In this document: one piece after another, positions 36,873-44,156 of the stretch | Layout: each line of letters starts with the position of its first letter | Numbering within the stretch: the stretch's first letter is position 1 | DNA from: a bacterium | GTDB lineage: Bacteria > Desulfobacterota > Binatia > Binatales > Binataceae | Reading direction: 5' to 3' | Length of the DNA stretch: 64,000 nucleotides | Assembly (NCBI GenBank): GCA_014896235.1 | Contig: JADBKU010000030.1 | Span: 1-64,000, forward strand | Notes under the pieces: generated by a model | The model's input: the letters and a program-made list of their open reading frames with translations, nothing else | Databases searched by the model: none | Told to the model about the DNA's origin: nothing | Made by a program: the position numbers and the translations under genes

Positions 36873-37175
36873 ATGCTGCAGGAAGCTGAAATTTACGAAG
36901 TATTGCGCGATTGCTACGACCCGGAAATTCCGCTCAACGTCGTGGACCTTGGACTGATCTACGGCGTCAAGCTGAACGGCGACACGGTGACGGTGAAGAT
37001 GACTCTGACCGGGCCGGGATGCTCGATGGGCTCGATGATCGCAACGACCATCGAAGATCGCCTGCTCGGCATCCCGGATTGCAACCGCGCGACCGTCGAA
37101 ATCGTATGGGACCCGCCCTGGTCGCCGGAGCGGATCAGCGCGGCCGGCCGCAAGCAACTCGGCCTCGACGAATAA
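36873..37175 (+). CDS. DUF59 / SufT-MIP18 family protein
   Basis: 100-residue MIP18-family protein linked in other organisms to iron-sulfur cluster maturation. Family pattern: YDPEIPLNVVDLGLIYGV, then TLTGPGCSMGSMIA with the conserved Cys, and ending VWDPPWSPERIS. No suf genes are nearby. The last bases lie only 10 nt from the convergent oxidase fragment. Confidence 0.9.
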   Translation: MLQEAEIYEVLRDCYDPEIPLNVVDLGLIYGVKLNGDTVTVKMTLTGPGCSMGSMIATTIEDRLLGIPDCNRATVEIVWDPPWSPERISAAGRKQLGLDE

Positions 37176-37185
37176 AGCGCCGCCT

Positions 37186-37662
37186 TTACGGATCGAACAA
37201 AACTCCGGGATTCAGCACCGCATGCGGATCGAGCGCGCGCTTGGCGGCCCTGAGCGCGTTTGCGAATCCGTCTGGCCGCTGGCGATCGTACCACGGCCGA
37301 TGATCGCGGCCGACCGCATGATGATGCGTAATCGTGCCGCCGAGCGCGATCAGTTCGTCTGAAACGGCTTGCTTAATCTCCGCCCATTGCTCCAGTTCCG
37401 AGCCGCGCCGGCCCGGCGCCAGCACCGTGTAGTATGGCGCGGGACCATCGGGATAGGCGTGCGTGAAGCGCACGGTCACGGTTCCCTTGCCGCAGACGCG
37501 CTTTACGGCGTCGCGCGCCGCCGCCATCAGGCGCGCGTGGAACTCCGGAAACCGGTCCCACGTAATCGCGGTTTCGAAGGTCTCGCTGACCATCCCCATC
37601 GCAACCACGGTGTCGCGCAGGTAGGGCGCGTTGAGAAACGCGTTGCGCCATGCTCCCGCAGC
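37186..37662 (-). pseudogene. FAD-linked oxidase (alkyl-DHAP synthase-like), C-terminal fragment
   Basis: The fragment reads WRNAFLNAPYLRD, then ETFETAITWDRF, GGTITHHHAVGRDHRPWY and LDPHAVLNPGVLF. This is the C-terminal third of AGPS/FAD-linked oxidases, with the active-site HHH motif. About 300 residues of N-terminal sequence (including the FAD-binding domain) are missing: upstream of about 37,660 the frame passes into unrelated phage-like DNA. The only in-frame start is a GTG at 37608, so any product would be a 140-residue fragment without FAD-binding domain. Confidence 0.8.
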
Positions 37663-37940
37663 GCCTTCATGCGTCGCGTCGGCGTCAGCGCGGGTGCGCG
37701 CCCCTCGTCGGCGCGGGCCTTTGCCGCGAGCGCCGCGACGGCGCCGTTTTGCCGCGCCACCGCCTGGCGCATCGCGGCGACGCTTTCCTGCAGTGCGCCG
37801 CTTTGTTCGGTCAGCGTTTTGACCTGGGCGCGGGCGTCATCGCGCTGATGGACCAGCACTTCGCGGTAGATCAGCGCCGCCGCAAGCAGCGCCGCGAGCG
37901 CGCCGATTTTCCAGTATTTGAGGATCCAGAGGAGCGGCAT
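37527..37940 (-). pseudogene. phage Rz/i-spanin-like gene, 3' end replaced
   Basis: MPLLWILKYWKIGALAALLA gives a single N-terminal membrane anchor, followed by a coiled coil (DDARAQVKTLTEQSGALQES, then AAMRQAVARQNGAVAALAAK). This is the layout of phage Rz spanins, which fuse inner and outer membranes at lysis. From about residue 94 (37,660) the frame runs antisense through the oxidase fragment, so the true C-terminus is lost. A GGAG box precedes the ATG. Confidence 0.6.
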
Positions 37941-37980
37941 GGCGAACTTGCTCCGGTGCGACGGGCGTGCGGCGCGCCGC

Positions 37981-38340
37981 TCAGGCGCGGGCGGCGGGCG
38001 CTTCGGCGTGGTTCGGGGTGGCGCGCCGCTCGACCGCCGCGGCCACCGTCGCGGCGCCGTGTTCGTCGATCGCCGTCGCATGCCGGTCGACCGCGGACGC
38101 GAGCTTTTCGACGGCCGCCGCGTGTTTCTCGACCGCGGTCGCGTGGACGGCGACCGCATGTTGTCCCAGGGCGGCGCTGGCGGCGGCGCCCGCCGCATGT
38201 TCAAGCGCGCCGACGCGAGCCTCGAGCGAATGCGCGAGGGCGTCGAGATCGCTGAACAGGCGGCGGCCAAAAAGCGCACCGAGCTCGAAACCGCCGCCGG
38301 CGGCGAGAGCGAAGCCAGTCAAGGTTGCGTCGATAATCAT
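37981..38340 (-). CDS. membrane/coiled-coil protein of the lysis cassette
   Basis: 119 residues, not recognised as a named family. The N-terminus (IIDATLTGFALAAGGGFELG) is moderately hydrophobic and could insert in the membrane. The rest is an Ala/His/Glu/Val-rich heptad-like helix with repeated AVEKHAAAVEKLASAVDRHA-type units. GGAGG lies 5 nt before the ATG. Its position between endolysin and Rz-like genes suits a holin or holin-associated protein, but the sequence alone does not show this. Confidence 0.55.
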   Translation of the reverse strand: MIIDATLTGFALAAGGGFELGALFGRRLFSDLDALAHSLEARVGALEHAAGAAASAALGQHAVAVHATAVEKHAAAVEKLASAVDRHATAIDEHGAATVAAAVERRATPNHAEAPAARA

Positions 38341-38413
38341 GTTGCCTCCGAAGTTTCCGCGGTTTTGAGCACGCGGCGGTTTAATCCGATGAGCGGTCGC
38401 GCCGCTCGTCGCC

Positions 38414-38932
38414 TCATTCGTACGCGCGATTCAGCCATCCGGGCAGAAATTCCTCATTCGCGGGATTCGCCGCGGCCAGCGCGCGGTAATGCCCCGCGGC
38501 CTCCGAGCGGAAAGCCGCGATCAACGCCGATTGATCCGCCTGCGCCGCGGCGGCGCGCGTTGCCGCGCCGACCACGCCGTCCTCGGCGACTGGCCGACCG
38601 CAGGCGCGCAGCGCGCGCTGCAAACAGCGGCCCGCATGTTCGGGTCCCATGTTGACCGCCAGGTTGAAGAGCTTCGCGCCGATCGGCTCGGCAAGATCGC
38701 CGTAACCGAAACGCATCCACCAGTCGCGGAAGTAAATGGCGATCGCCTCGTCGCGGGTGAGCGCGCGGATATCCAGATGGGGATAGTCGCGCTGCTAGAT
38801 TCCGAAGCGGGTCGCGCCGCCCGGATCGGCGGGATTGAGGACGTAGCCGCCTTCGTCGCGCAGCAGGCGGGACACGGCGCGATCGAAGGCGGCCGGGTAG
38901 GGTGATTGGGGCGGGGTTGGTTGGCGGGTCAC
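38414..38932 (-). pseudogene. GH108 endolysin with peptidoglycan-binding domain, interrupted by an amber codon
   Basis: Phage-type N-acetylmuramidase. Residues 16-45 read FDRAVSRLLRDEGGYVLNPA and DPGGATRFGI, the GH108 N-terminus with catalytic Glu27 in DEGGY. Codon 46 is TAG (38797-38795), where the family normally has Ser/Thr. The frame then continues QRDYPHLDIRALTRDEAIAI and YFRDWWMRFGYG into a PG_binding_3 domain (KLFNLAVNMGPEHAG, then FLPGWLNRAYE). Without the amber codon the protein would be 172 residues, the normal size. The start is GTG at 38932. A point mutation, a sequencing error or amber readthrough are all possible. Confidence 0.8.
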
Positions 38933-39098
38933 GCGGCCGAAAATACGCGCGGCGGCGAAGCCGGGTAAGGGTGAAATTTTTCACGACATCAGCCGCGCTT
39001 CTCGCTGGATCAACAAGATGTTAATTATCAGTGACAGTTTGTTAGCGCACAGCAGCCGAAAAATTGCGCGCTTACGCGCGATGGCGCCGCGACATGAT

Positions 39099-39147
39099 AA
39101 AAAAAGGCGCCGTGGACGAAGGCCGGAATTCCTCCGCCCGCGGCGCC
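39099..39147 (-). terminator. Rho-independent terminator after the Mor-like gene
   Basis: On the minus strand CCGCGGCGCC... pairs with ...GGCGCCGTGG complement (10-bp stem with one G-T wobble) and is followed by a run of seven T. It lies 24 nt past the Mor-like stop, and separates the regulatory genes from the endolysin group, which therefore needs its own promoter in 38,933-39,098. Confidence 0.85.
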
Positions 39148-39170
39148 CGACAGTAAGGCGGACTAATCCG

Positions 39171-39716
39171 TCAGCGCCCGCGATCGATCGTGCGCGCCTC
39201 GGCCAGCACCTGGAAGACGCGCCGCCGCGTGCATCCCAGCGCCAGCGCAATCGAATCGACGCTGGCGCCGCGCGCGCGCATCTGCAGAATCCGCACGCGC
39301 CGGGGCGGCGGATTCGGCACGTCGATGCGATCGCCGCCGAAGACGCCCGCGAGCGCCAGCGCGGTCGCATGGCCGACCGCCGCGCTGAGCGCGTCGCCGG
39401 GTTCGGGCGAGTGCGGGATATAGAGCCGCGCGCCGCCGAAGGCTTCGATCAGCCGGCTGGCCCCGTCCGCGCCGATGGTTCGCACCAGTTCGTCGAGCAT
39501 CGCGCCGCGCCGGGGGATGCGTTTCGCCGCGGGCGCGATTCGCTCGCGGCCCGGCTCGAACGCCGCGGCGGTTTCGGCGCCGGCCGGGCGGGCGAATCCG
39601 GGAGAGGGCGCAGGCTGGCGCGGTCGGCGCATGAAGATGCGGCCGGGCTCGCGCAGCGGAGCGCCGGGCGGCGGCCAGTCGAACGTGAGCGGCATTGAAC
39701 CTATCCGTTTTTCCAT
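39171..39716 (-). CDS. Mor-like (Mu middle-operon activator family) transcription regulator
   Basis: 181 residues. The C-terminal half shows the Mor pattern twice: AFGGARLYIP and VFGGDRIDVP. It ends in a helix-turn-helix (RARGASVDSIALALGCTRRR). In phage Mu, Mor activates the promoter for the late-gene activator, so a role in turning on lysis genes is plausible here. The first 70 residues are Pro/Arg-rich and probably disordered. The start ATG overlaps the stop of the upstream DnaA-like gene by one base (TGATG), indicating coupling. A terminator follows. Confidence 0.68.
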   Translation of the reverse strand: MEKRIGSMPLTFDWPPPGAPLREPGRIFMRRPRQPAPSPGFARPAGAETAAAFEPGRERIAPAAKRIPRRGAMLDELVRTIGADGASRLIEAFGGARLYIPHSPEPGDALSAAVGHATALALAGVFGGDRIDVPNPPPRRVRILQMRARGASVDSIALALGCTRRRVFQVLAEARTIDRGR

Positions 39717-40090
39717 CAGACAGCCTCTTTTCCTTCGGATTTGGCGCCGGAGGGCGACGCGAGTTGGTCGATCAGCCGATCGAGCAGGCGGGCGAAGCCG
39801 GCGTCCGCGCAACGCCGGCGCGCGACCGCCGCACAGGCGTGGATTACGCTGGTATGGTCGCGGCAAAAGGCGCGCGCGATGCGCGGAAAGGACGCGGCCG
39901 AGCCGCCCGGGCGCCGGCGCGGCGGACCTGCGAGTTGCCGGCTTAGATACATCGCGACATGCCGCGCGCAGGCGACATGCTGGCGGCGGGTGGGCGCGCT
40001 CAGCTCGGCGGAATCAACTTTGAATTCGCGCGCCACCAGCGCTTGAACCTCGCTGATCGAAATCTGTCGCGAACGTGATTCGTCGATCAT
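39716..40090 (-). CDS. DnaA domain IV-like DNA-binding protein
   Basis: 124 residues corresponding to only the C-terminal DNA-binding domain of DnaA: ISISEVQALVAREFKVDSAE, then CARHVAMYLSRQL, and RAFCRDHTSVIHACAAV, which matches the DnaA signature ending RDHTTV. There is no AAA+ ATPase domain. The usual helix between basic loop and signature is interrupted by a Pro/Arg-rich insert (AGPPRRRPGGSAA). The ATG at 40090 is preceded by GGAG. It likely binds DnaA-box-like sites and acts as a regulator or replication modulator for the element; this is inference from the fold. Confidence 0.72.
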   Translation of the reverse strand: MIDESRSRQISISEVQALVAREFKVDSAELSAPTRRQHVACARHVAMYLSRQLAGPPRRRPGGSAASFPRIARAFCRDHTSVIHACAAVARRRCADAGFARLLDRLIDQLASPSGAKSEGKEAV

Positions 40091-40633
40091 CGGAGACACT
40101 CCGTGAAAGCGGGGCCGAATGGCGTTGACGCGGCGCGGACGGCGCCGCGCGCCGGCGGCGGTTGGCGATGGCCGGGCCGGTGATGCGTTCGCTAGATGAG
40201 ATCGGAACAGGTGTAGCGAACGGCCCTGGAGCGCGTGCGGAAAGCATCGGTCCATGGCGCGATCGCGCGCCAGAGCCTCGCCGCGGCATTGACGGCGCCA
40301 ATTTGGCTTGTCGGAGGCTTCAAAAAATTGGCGCTGCGATGGCGCTCCTTGCTGGTTTTGGCCGCAAAGACCCGCCGCCGCCTCGCACCTCCGCCTTCAC
40401 ATCCGGACGAAAATCTGCGGCGTAGGTTGAAAAGGACCATCCGGGACGAACGCGCCAGCGCGTCGCCGCTTCGGTCGTCAAATGCCCGTGGATTCCGGCA
40501 CACACCTTGCTGTTCGTGCCGATGATGCACCGGTCAGGCCGGATTCTGAATTCCGGCATGATCGGAGGGTTTGGCGCAGATCGGCACAACTTAATGAAAT
40601 CGGCGGGCGGAAAACTCGCAAATATTTGTTGGT

Positions 40634-40647
40634 TAACTATCGTGGTA
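40634..40647. promoter_or_regulatory. candidate operator 1
   Basis: TAACTATCGTGGTA, nearly the same as TAACCATTCGTGGTA at 40682-40696, 48 nt away. The better copy contains the inverted repeat ACCA-TTCG-TGGT. Both lie upstream of the S24-type repressor gene, as expected for autoregulatory operator sites. Confidence 0.35.
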
Positions 40648-40681
40648 TTTTTGAACGAATGGAGAATTTGGTCGCCCACAC

Positions 40682-40696
40682 TAACCATTCGTGGTA
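40682..40696. promoter_or_regulatory. candidate operator 2
   Basis: TAACCATTCGTGGTA with the 4-bp inverted arms ACCA and TGGT. It sits 79 nt upstream of the repressor ATG. See operator 1. Confidence 0.35.
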
Positions 40697-40774
40697 AGGT
40701 TGTATGAAACATTGAACGTTTTCGCCCGCTTACAGGCGTATCCGTCGGTGTCTATATCCCACAGTGGGAGAATA

Positions 40775-41428
40775 ATGTCAACTACTGTAGTAGATGAAGA
40801 ATTTCGCCGCAGATTGCGCCTGATCATGCAACAGTTCGGCTCGGTCGCCGATCTCGCGCGCGCCGTCGGCGTGTCCGACAACGCGATTTACAAATGGGTC
40901 TCGGGACGCGGCCAGCCCAGTATGATGAGCCTGGTGAATCTCGCGAAAGCGGCGGGCGTTTCGGTCGAATGGTTGGCGACCGGCCGCGGCGCCTCCGGCC
41001 GCATCCGTGGCGAGACCGCCAGTAGCGCCGAAAGTTCCGAACACGTCGGCTCTGTGGGGCGCGCCGTCACGACTCTGCCGCCGAGCCCGCAGATCGTCGA
41101 ATACGTGCGGTTGCGCGGCGATTGGCTGCAGCGGGTGCTCGGCGCCGACGCGCGCGCGATCGCGATGGTCGAGGCGGTTGGCGATTCGATGGCGCCGACG
41201 ATCGACGAAGGCGACGTGGCGCTGACCGACCTGCGCGAAAACCGCTTCCGTTACGACGGCGTGTACGTGATTCGTTCCGACAACGAACTCGCGATCAAGC
41301 GTATCCAGCGCCAGCCCGACGGCGCCTTGCTGGTGCGCGGCGACAATCCCGCCTACGAACCCGCGACCGTACGGCCCGACCAGCTTAAGCTGCTGGGCCG
41401 CGTGATGTGGGTGTTCGGGCGGCTCTGA
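40775..41428 (+). CDS. S24-type phage repressor (XRE helix-turn-helix plus LexA-like peptidase)
   Basis: 217 residues: an N-terminal helix-turn-helix (FGSVADLARAVGVSDNAIYK, then WVSGRGQPSMMSLVNLAKAA), a linker, and a C-terminal S24 peptidase domain. Ser in GDSMAPTIDEGD and Lys in NELAIKRIQ form the self-cleavage dyad. Such repressors are inactivated by RecA-stimulated autocleavage, so the neighbouring cassette may be SOS-induced. The ATG at 40775 follows GTGGGAG; the open frame starts 28 codons earlier. A short hairpin (41429-41445) follows the stop immediately. Confidence 0.92.
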   Translation: MSTTVVDEEFRRRLRLIMQQFGSVADLARAVGVSDNAIYKWVSGRGQPSMMSLVNLAKAAGVSVEWLATGRGASGRIRGETASSAESSEHVGSVGRAVTTLPPSPQIVEYVRLRGDWLQRVLGADARAIAMVEAVGDSMAPTIDEGDVALTDLRENRFRYDGVYVIRSDNELAIKRIQRQPDGALLVRGDNPAYEPATVRPDQLKLLGRVMWVFGRL

Positions 41429-41479
41429 CTCCGCCAGCGGCGGAGCGACGCCGGACCGCTCGCGCGTGGCGCGGGCAAA

Positions 41480-42250
41480 TCATTCGCCGAAGCGGCCGTG
41501 ACGACCCGCGCCGCCCGTGAAACGGCGCGCGCCGGCGACGGTTTCGCCCGACCGGATCGTGGCGATGCCGTGCCGGTACTCATTGGCCAGCGCCGCCGCC
41601 AGATCCATCGGAGCTTGCTCGTGCGCGGAGAGCCGGTCGCCGCGCAGGCACTGCTGCGGAAAGGATGCGATTTGTTCCGCCAGTTCACGCGCCGCGGCCA
41701 GCGCGCCGCCGCTTTCGGCAAGACGGTTGACCAGGCCCATCCGAAACGCCTCTTCCGCGCCGACTCCCCGGCCGGTCAGAATCATGTCGAGCGCGTGGCT
41801 CATCCCGATTAGCCGCGGCAGGCGCACCGTGCCGCCGTCGACCAGCGGCACGCCGAAGCGCCGGCAATAGACGCCGAAGACGGCGTCGCGCGCGGCGATC
41901 CTGAGATCGCACCACAGCGCCAATTCCAGTCCGCCAGCGACGGCATGCCCTTCGACCGCCGCGATCACCGGTTTGCCGAGCAGCATCCGGGTGCATCCGA
42001 GCGGGCCATCGCCGTCGGGCGCGACCCGGTTGCCGCGATCGCTGGCGACCGCCTTGAGGTCGGCGCCGGCGCAGAACGCGCCGCCCGTTCCGGTCAGGAT
42101 CGCCACGTTCAGCGCCGGGTCCGCGTCGAAGCGCCGGAACGCCTCCGCGAGCGCGTCGGCGGTCGGCCGATCCACGGCGTTGCGCACTTCGGGCCGGTTG
42201 ATGGCGACGACCGCGATCGCGCCAGAACTCTCGAACGTGACAGTGGACAT
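41480..42250 (-). CDS. crotonase/enoyl-CoA hydratase family protein
   Basis: 256 residues. Oxyanion-hole loops FCAGADLK and EGHAVAGGLELALWCDL are present, the latter with one catalytic Glu. The second hydratase Glu is absent: the segment reads FGVYCRRFGVPLVDGGTVRL where canonical enzymes have a Pro-Glu pair. This subgroup is common in bacteria, but its reaction is not established from sequence. AGGAGG precedes the ATG at 42250. Divergent from the next crotonase. Confidence 0.88.
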   Translation of the reverse strand: MSTVTFESSGAIAVVAINRPEVRNAVDRPTADALAEAFRRFDADPALNVAILTGTGGAFCAGADLKAVASDRGNRVAPDGDGPLGCTRMLLGKPVIAAVEGHAVAGGLELALWCDLRIAARDAVFGVYCRRFGVPLVDGGTVRLPRLIGMSHALDMILTGRGVGAEEAFRMGLVNRLAESGGALAAARELAEQIASFPQQCLRGDRLSAHEQAPMDLAAALANEYRHGIATIRSGETVAGARRFTGGAGRHGRFGE

Positions 42251-42438
42251 CCGACGACCTCCTGCGGCGGCGCGGCGCGCCGCCTGGATTCGGCCTTTTC
42301 GATAGCATGCGCGGGCGCGCGGAAAAATCCGCGCCGCGCGCTTGGCGCCGCGCGCCGATCGGCGCGACAATCGCGGTCGCGGCGGATCGTTTCGCGCTGG
42401 CGGGCGCGTCCGCCGGCGCGAACCTGTGGAGGCTTCCG

Positions 42439-43254
42439 ATGGCTTACAAGAATCTGCTTTACGAAAAGAGCGGCCGGGTCGCGAAAATCACCCTCGACCG
42501 CCCGCAATACCGCAACGCCCAATCGACCGCGCTGCTCAAGGAGTTGGACCGCGCCTTCGCCGAAGCGGCCGACGATCGCGAAGTGCGCGTGGTGATTCTG
42601 GCCGGCGCCGGCGATCATTTTTCGTCCGGCCACGACCTCGGCACGCCGGAGGAAAAGGCCGATCCGTCGAGCTATATCAACGTGCGCGGGCTGGCCAACC
42701 GGCACTGGAAATCGTGGGAGATTTTTCTCGACAATACGCTGCGCTGGCGCGACCTGCCGAAGGCGACGATCGCGCAGGTGCAGGGCTATTGCATATTCGG
42801 CGGATATATGTTCGCTTCGGCGATGGACCTGATCGTCGCGGCGGACGACGCGATGTTCCTGCCGTCGCTGACGCAGTATTTCTCGGCGCCGTGGGATCTC
42901 GGTCCGCGCAAGGCCAAGGAAATACTTTTCCAGAGCCGGTTTATCGACGCGCGCGAAGCCGAGCGGCTGGGCCTGGTGAACATGGTCGCGCCGCGCGCCG
43001 AGCTGGAGCGCGTGACGGCGGAGCTGGCGGCGCGCATCGCCGAAAGCGACGAATTCCAGCTCCGGATGGTTAAATTCGCGATCAATCAGGCGCAGGACGC
43101 GATGGGGTTCCGGACCGCGGTGCGCAACGCCCATTCGCATCATTTTCTCGGCCGGATGCCGGCGTACAACAAAATCGATCAGGGCGAGGAGGCGCGGCCG
43201 AAGCGCCTGCCCGGCGTCGAGCAGGCGATCCGCAAGATGGGCGGCCATAAATAG
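42439..43254 (+). CDS. divergent crotonase-fold protein
   Basis: 271 residues with the crotonase fold: LDRPQYRNAQSTALLKELD, FSSGHDLGTPEE, then YCIFGGYMFASAMDLIVAAD. Both glutamates of classical hydratases are missing (Met/Phe at the first position; FLPSLTQYFSAPWDLG at the second), so hydration is unlikely and another acyl-CoA reaction is expected. A GGAGG box 7 nt upstream fixes the ATG at 42439, although the frame opens 44 codons earlier. Confidence 0.85.
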   Translation: MAYKNLLYEKSGRVAKITLDRPQYRNAQSTALLKELDRAFAEAADDREVRVVILAGAGDHFSSGHDLGTPEEKADPSSYINVRGLANRHWKSWEIFLDNTLRWRDLPKATIAQVQGYCIFGGYMFASAMDLIVAADDAMFLPSLTQYFSAPWDLGPRKAKEILFQSRFIDAREAERLGLVNMVAPRAELERVTAELAARIAESDEFQLRMVKFAINQAQDAMGFRTAVRNAHSHHFLGRMPAYNKIDQGEEARPKRLPGVEQAIRKMGGHK

Positions 43255-43316
43255 CAACTTGCGCCGAAATAGTATTCAATCAAATCTCAGTAGAACATGA
43301 CTTCAGGGAGACCGAG

Positions 43317-43712
43317 ATGAGCGCGGCGGACAACAAGAAACTGATTAGCGACGCCTTCGCGGCGTGGGCGCGCGGAGACGGCAATGCGTTTTTCAACCTG
43401 CTGGCGGAGGACGTGCGCTGGACCGTGATCGGCGGCACGCCGGTGTCGCGGACCTATACGAGCCGCGACGCCTTCGTCGAGGGCGCGGTCAAGCCGCTCA
43501 CCGCGAAGTTGGCCGGGCCGATCGTGCCGACGGTGCGCGATATTATCGCGGAAGGCGACAAGCTGGTCTTGCAGTGGGACGGCCGTTCGTCGGGCAAAAA
43601 CGGCGCGATTTATCATCAGACGTATTGCTGGGTGATGCGTTTCGAGAATGGCAAGATTCGCGAGGGCACGGCCTACCTCGACACGGCGCTAATCGATCAA
43701 CTCTGGGCCTGA
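43317..43712 (+). CDS. SnoaL/NTF2-like protein
   Basis: 131-residue small cone-shaped fold typical of ketosteroid-isomerase-like proteins: NKKLISDAFAAWARGDGNAF, LLAEDVRWTVIGG, and the strand YCWVMRFENGKIREGTAYLD. Conserved polar residues line the expected pocket, but no catalytic assignment is possible. AGGGAG precedes the ATG. It follows the divergent crotonase by 62 nt on the same strand and could be co-transcribed. Confidence 0.85.
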   Translation: MSAADNKKLISDAFAAWARGDGNAFFNLLAEDVRWTVIGGTPVSRTYTSRDAFVEGAVKPLTAKLAGPIVPTVRDIIAEGDKLVLQWDGRSSGKNGAIYHQTYCWVMRFENGKIREGTAYLDTALIDQLWA

Positions 43713-43775
43713 AGACCGCCGCGCGGCGCAAATAATCACCGCGGGCGTTAGTTACGAAGTGGAGGCAAAAGCCGG

Positions 43776-44012
43776 ATGCGGATGAGATATCGGTCGGTCG
43801 GACTCGCGGCCGCGTTTGGTCTCGCGCTCGCGGCAAGCGCATGCGGACCGGATTCCAGTTCAGTCGGCGCCAGACCGCCGTGCGCCGCTTACCATTCGGC
43901 CAGCTCGGGCGGCCTTCCCGCGGGAGTCGGCTTCGATCCTTGCGGCCACTTTGGGGCGCACTTTAGCCGCGGATATTTTTTGCGGTCGAGTATGGCTCCG
44001 CCGCCGCGCTGA
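43776..44012 (+). CDS. small lipoprotein carrying a porin-like peptide block
   Basis: 78 residues. A lipoprotein signal (SVGLAAAFGLALAASACG) is followed by a 50-residue mature part containing LPAGVGFDPCGHFGAHFSRG. This closely matches FPAGVGFDPTGRFGAHFSQR of the DUF1302 porin at 6798-8663 and the same block in the paralog. The remaining residues are not similar. GGAGG lies 10 nt before the ATG. It may be a relic of a third porin gene behind a new signal peptide, or a genuine small protein mimicking that porin segment. A hairpin (44017-44056) follows directly. Confidence 0.6.
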   Translation: MRMRYRSVGLAAAFGLALAASACGPDSSSVGARPPCAAYHSASSGGLPAGVGFDPCGHFGAHFSRGYFLRSSMAPPPR

Positions 44013-44016
44013 CCGG

Positions 44017-44056
44017 CCGTCCGGGCGGGAGCGAGCGTCGCATGCGCCCCGGACGG
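44017..44056 (+). terminator. hairpin after the small lipoprotein gene
   Basis: 9-bp stem CCGTCCGGG / CCCGGACGG with a 22-nt loop, 5 nt after the stop codon. No T tract follows, so termination is uncertain. Confidence 0.35.
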
Positions 44057-44156
44057 TCTGCTGCTTCGTATCGCGACGACGGCTAAAATTGAATCAGCCG
44101 AAATAAGCCGCAATCAATCGCCATAAGCCGTGGCCGGCTTTCGGCCGGAAACAGCC

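Larger units (their letters stand above)
40091..40774. promoter_or_regulatory. divergent control region between the DnaA-like and repressor genes
   Basis: 684 nt between divergently transcribed regulator genes. The half next to the repressor (about 40,600-40,775) is AT-richer than the surroundings and holds two repeats, at 40634-40647 and 40682-40696, described separately. Several overlapping open frames occur in 40,190-40,710 on both strands, but none has a ribosome binding site or recognisable protein, so I do not call a gene. Confidence 0.5.

Noticed and set aside
38454..38984. 176-codon frame over the endolysin region without the amber codon
   Set aside because: Different frame with Arg/Pro-rich composition; the GH108 motifs are in the frame that contains TAG.
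40192..40712. Possible small genes in the repressor control region
   Set aside because: Overlapping frames on both strands, no ribosome binding site, no recognisable protein features.
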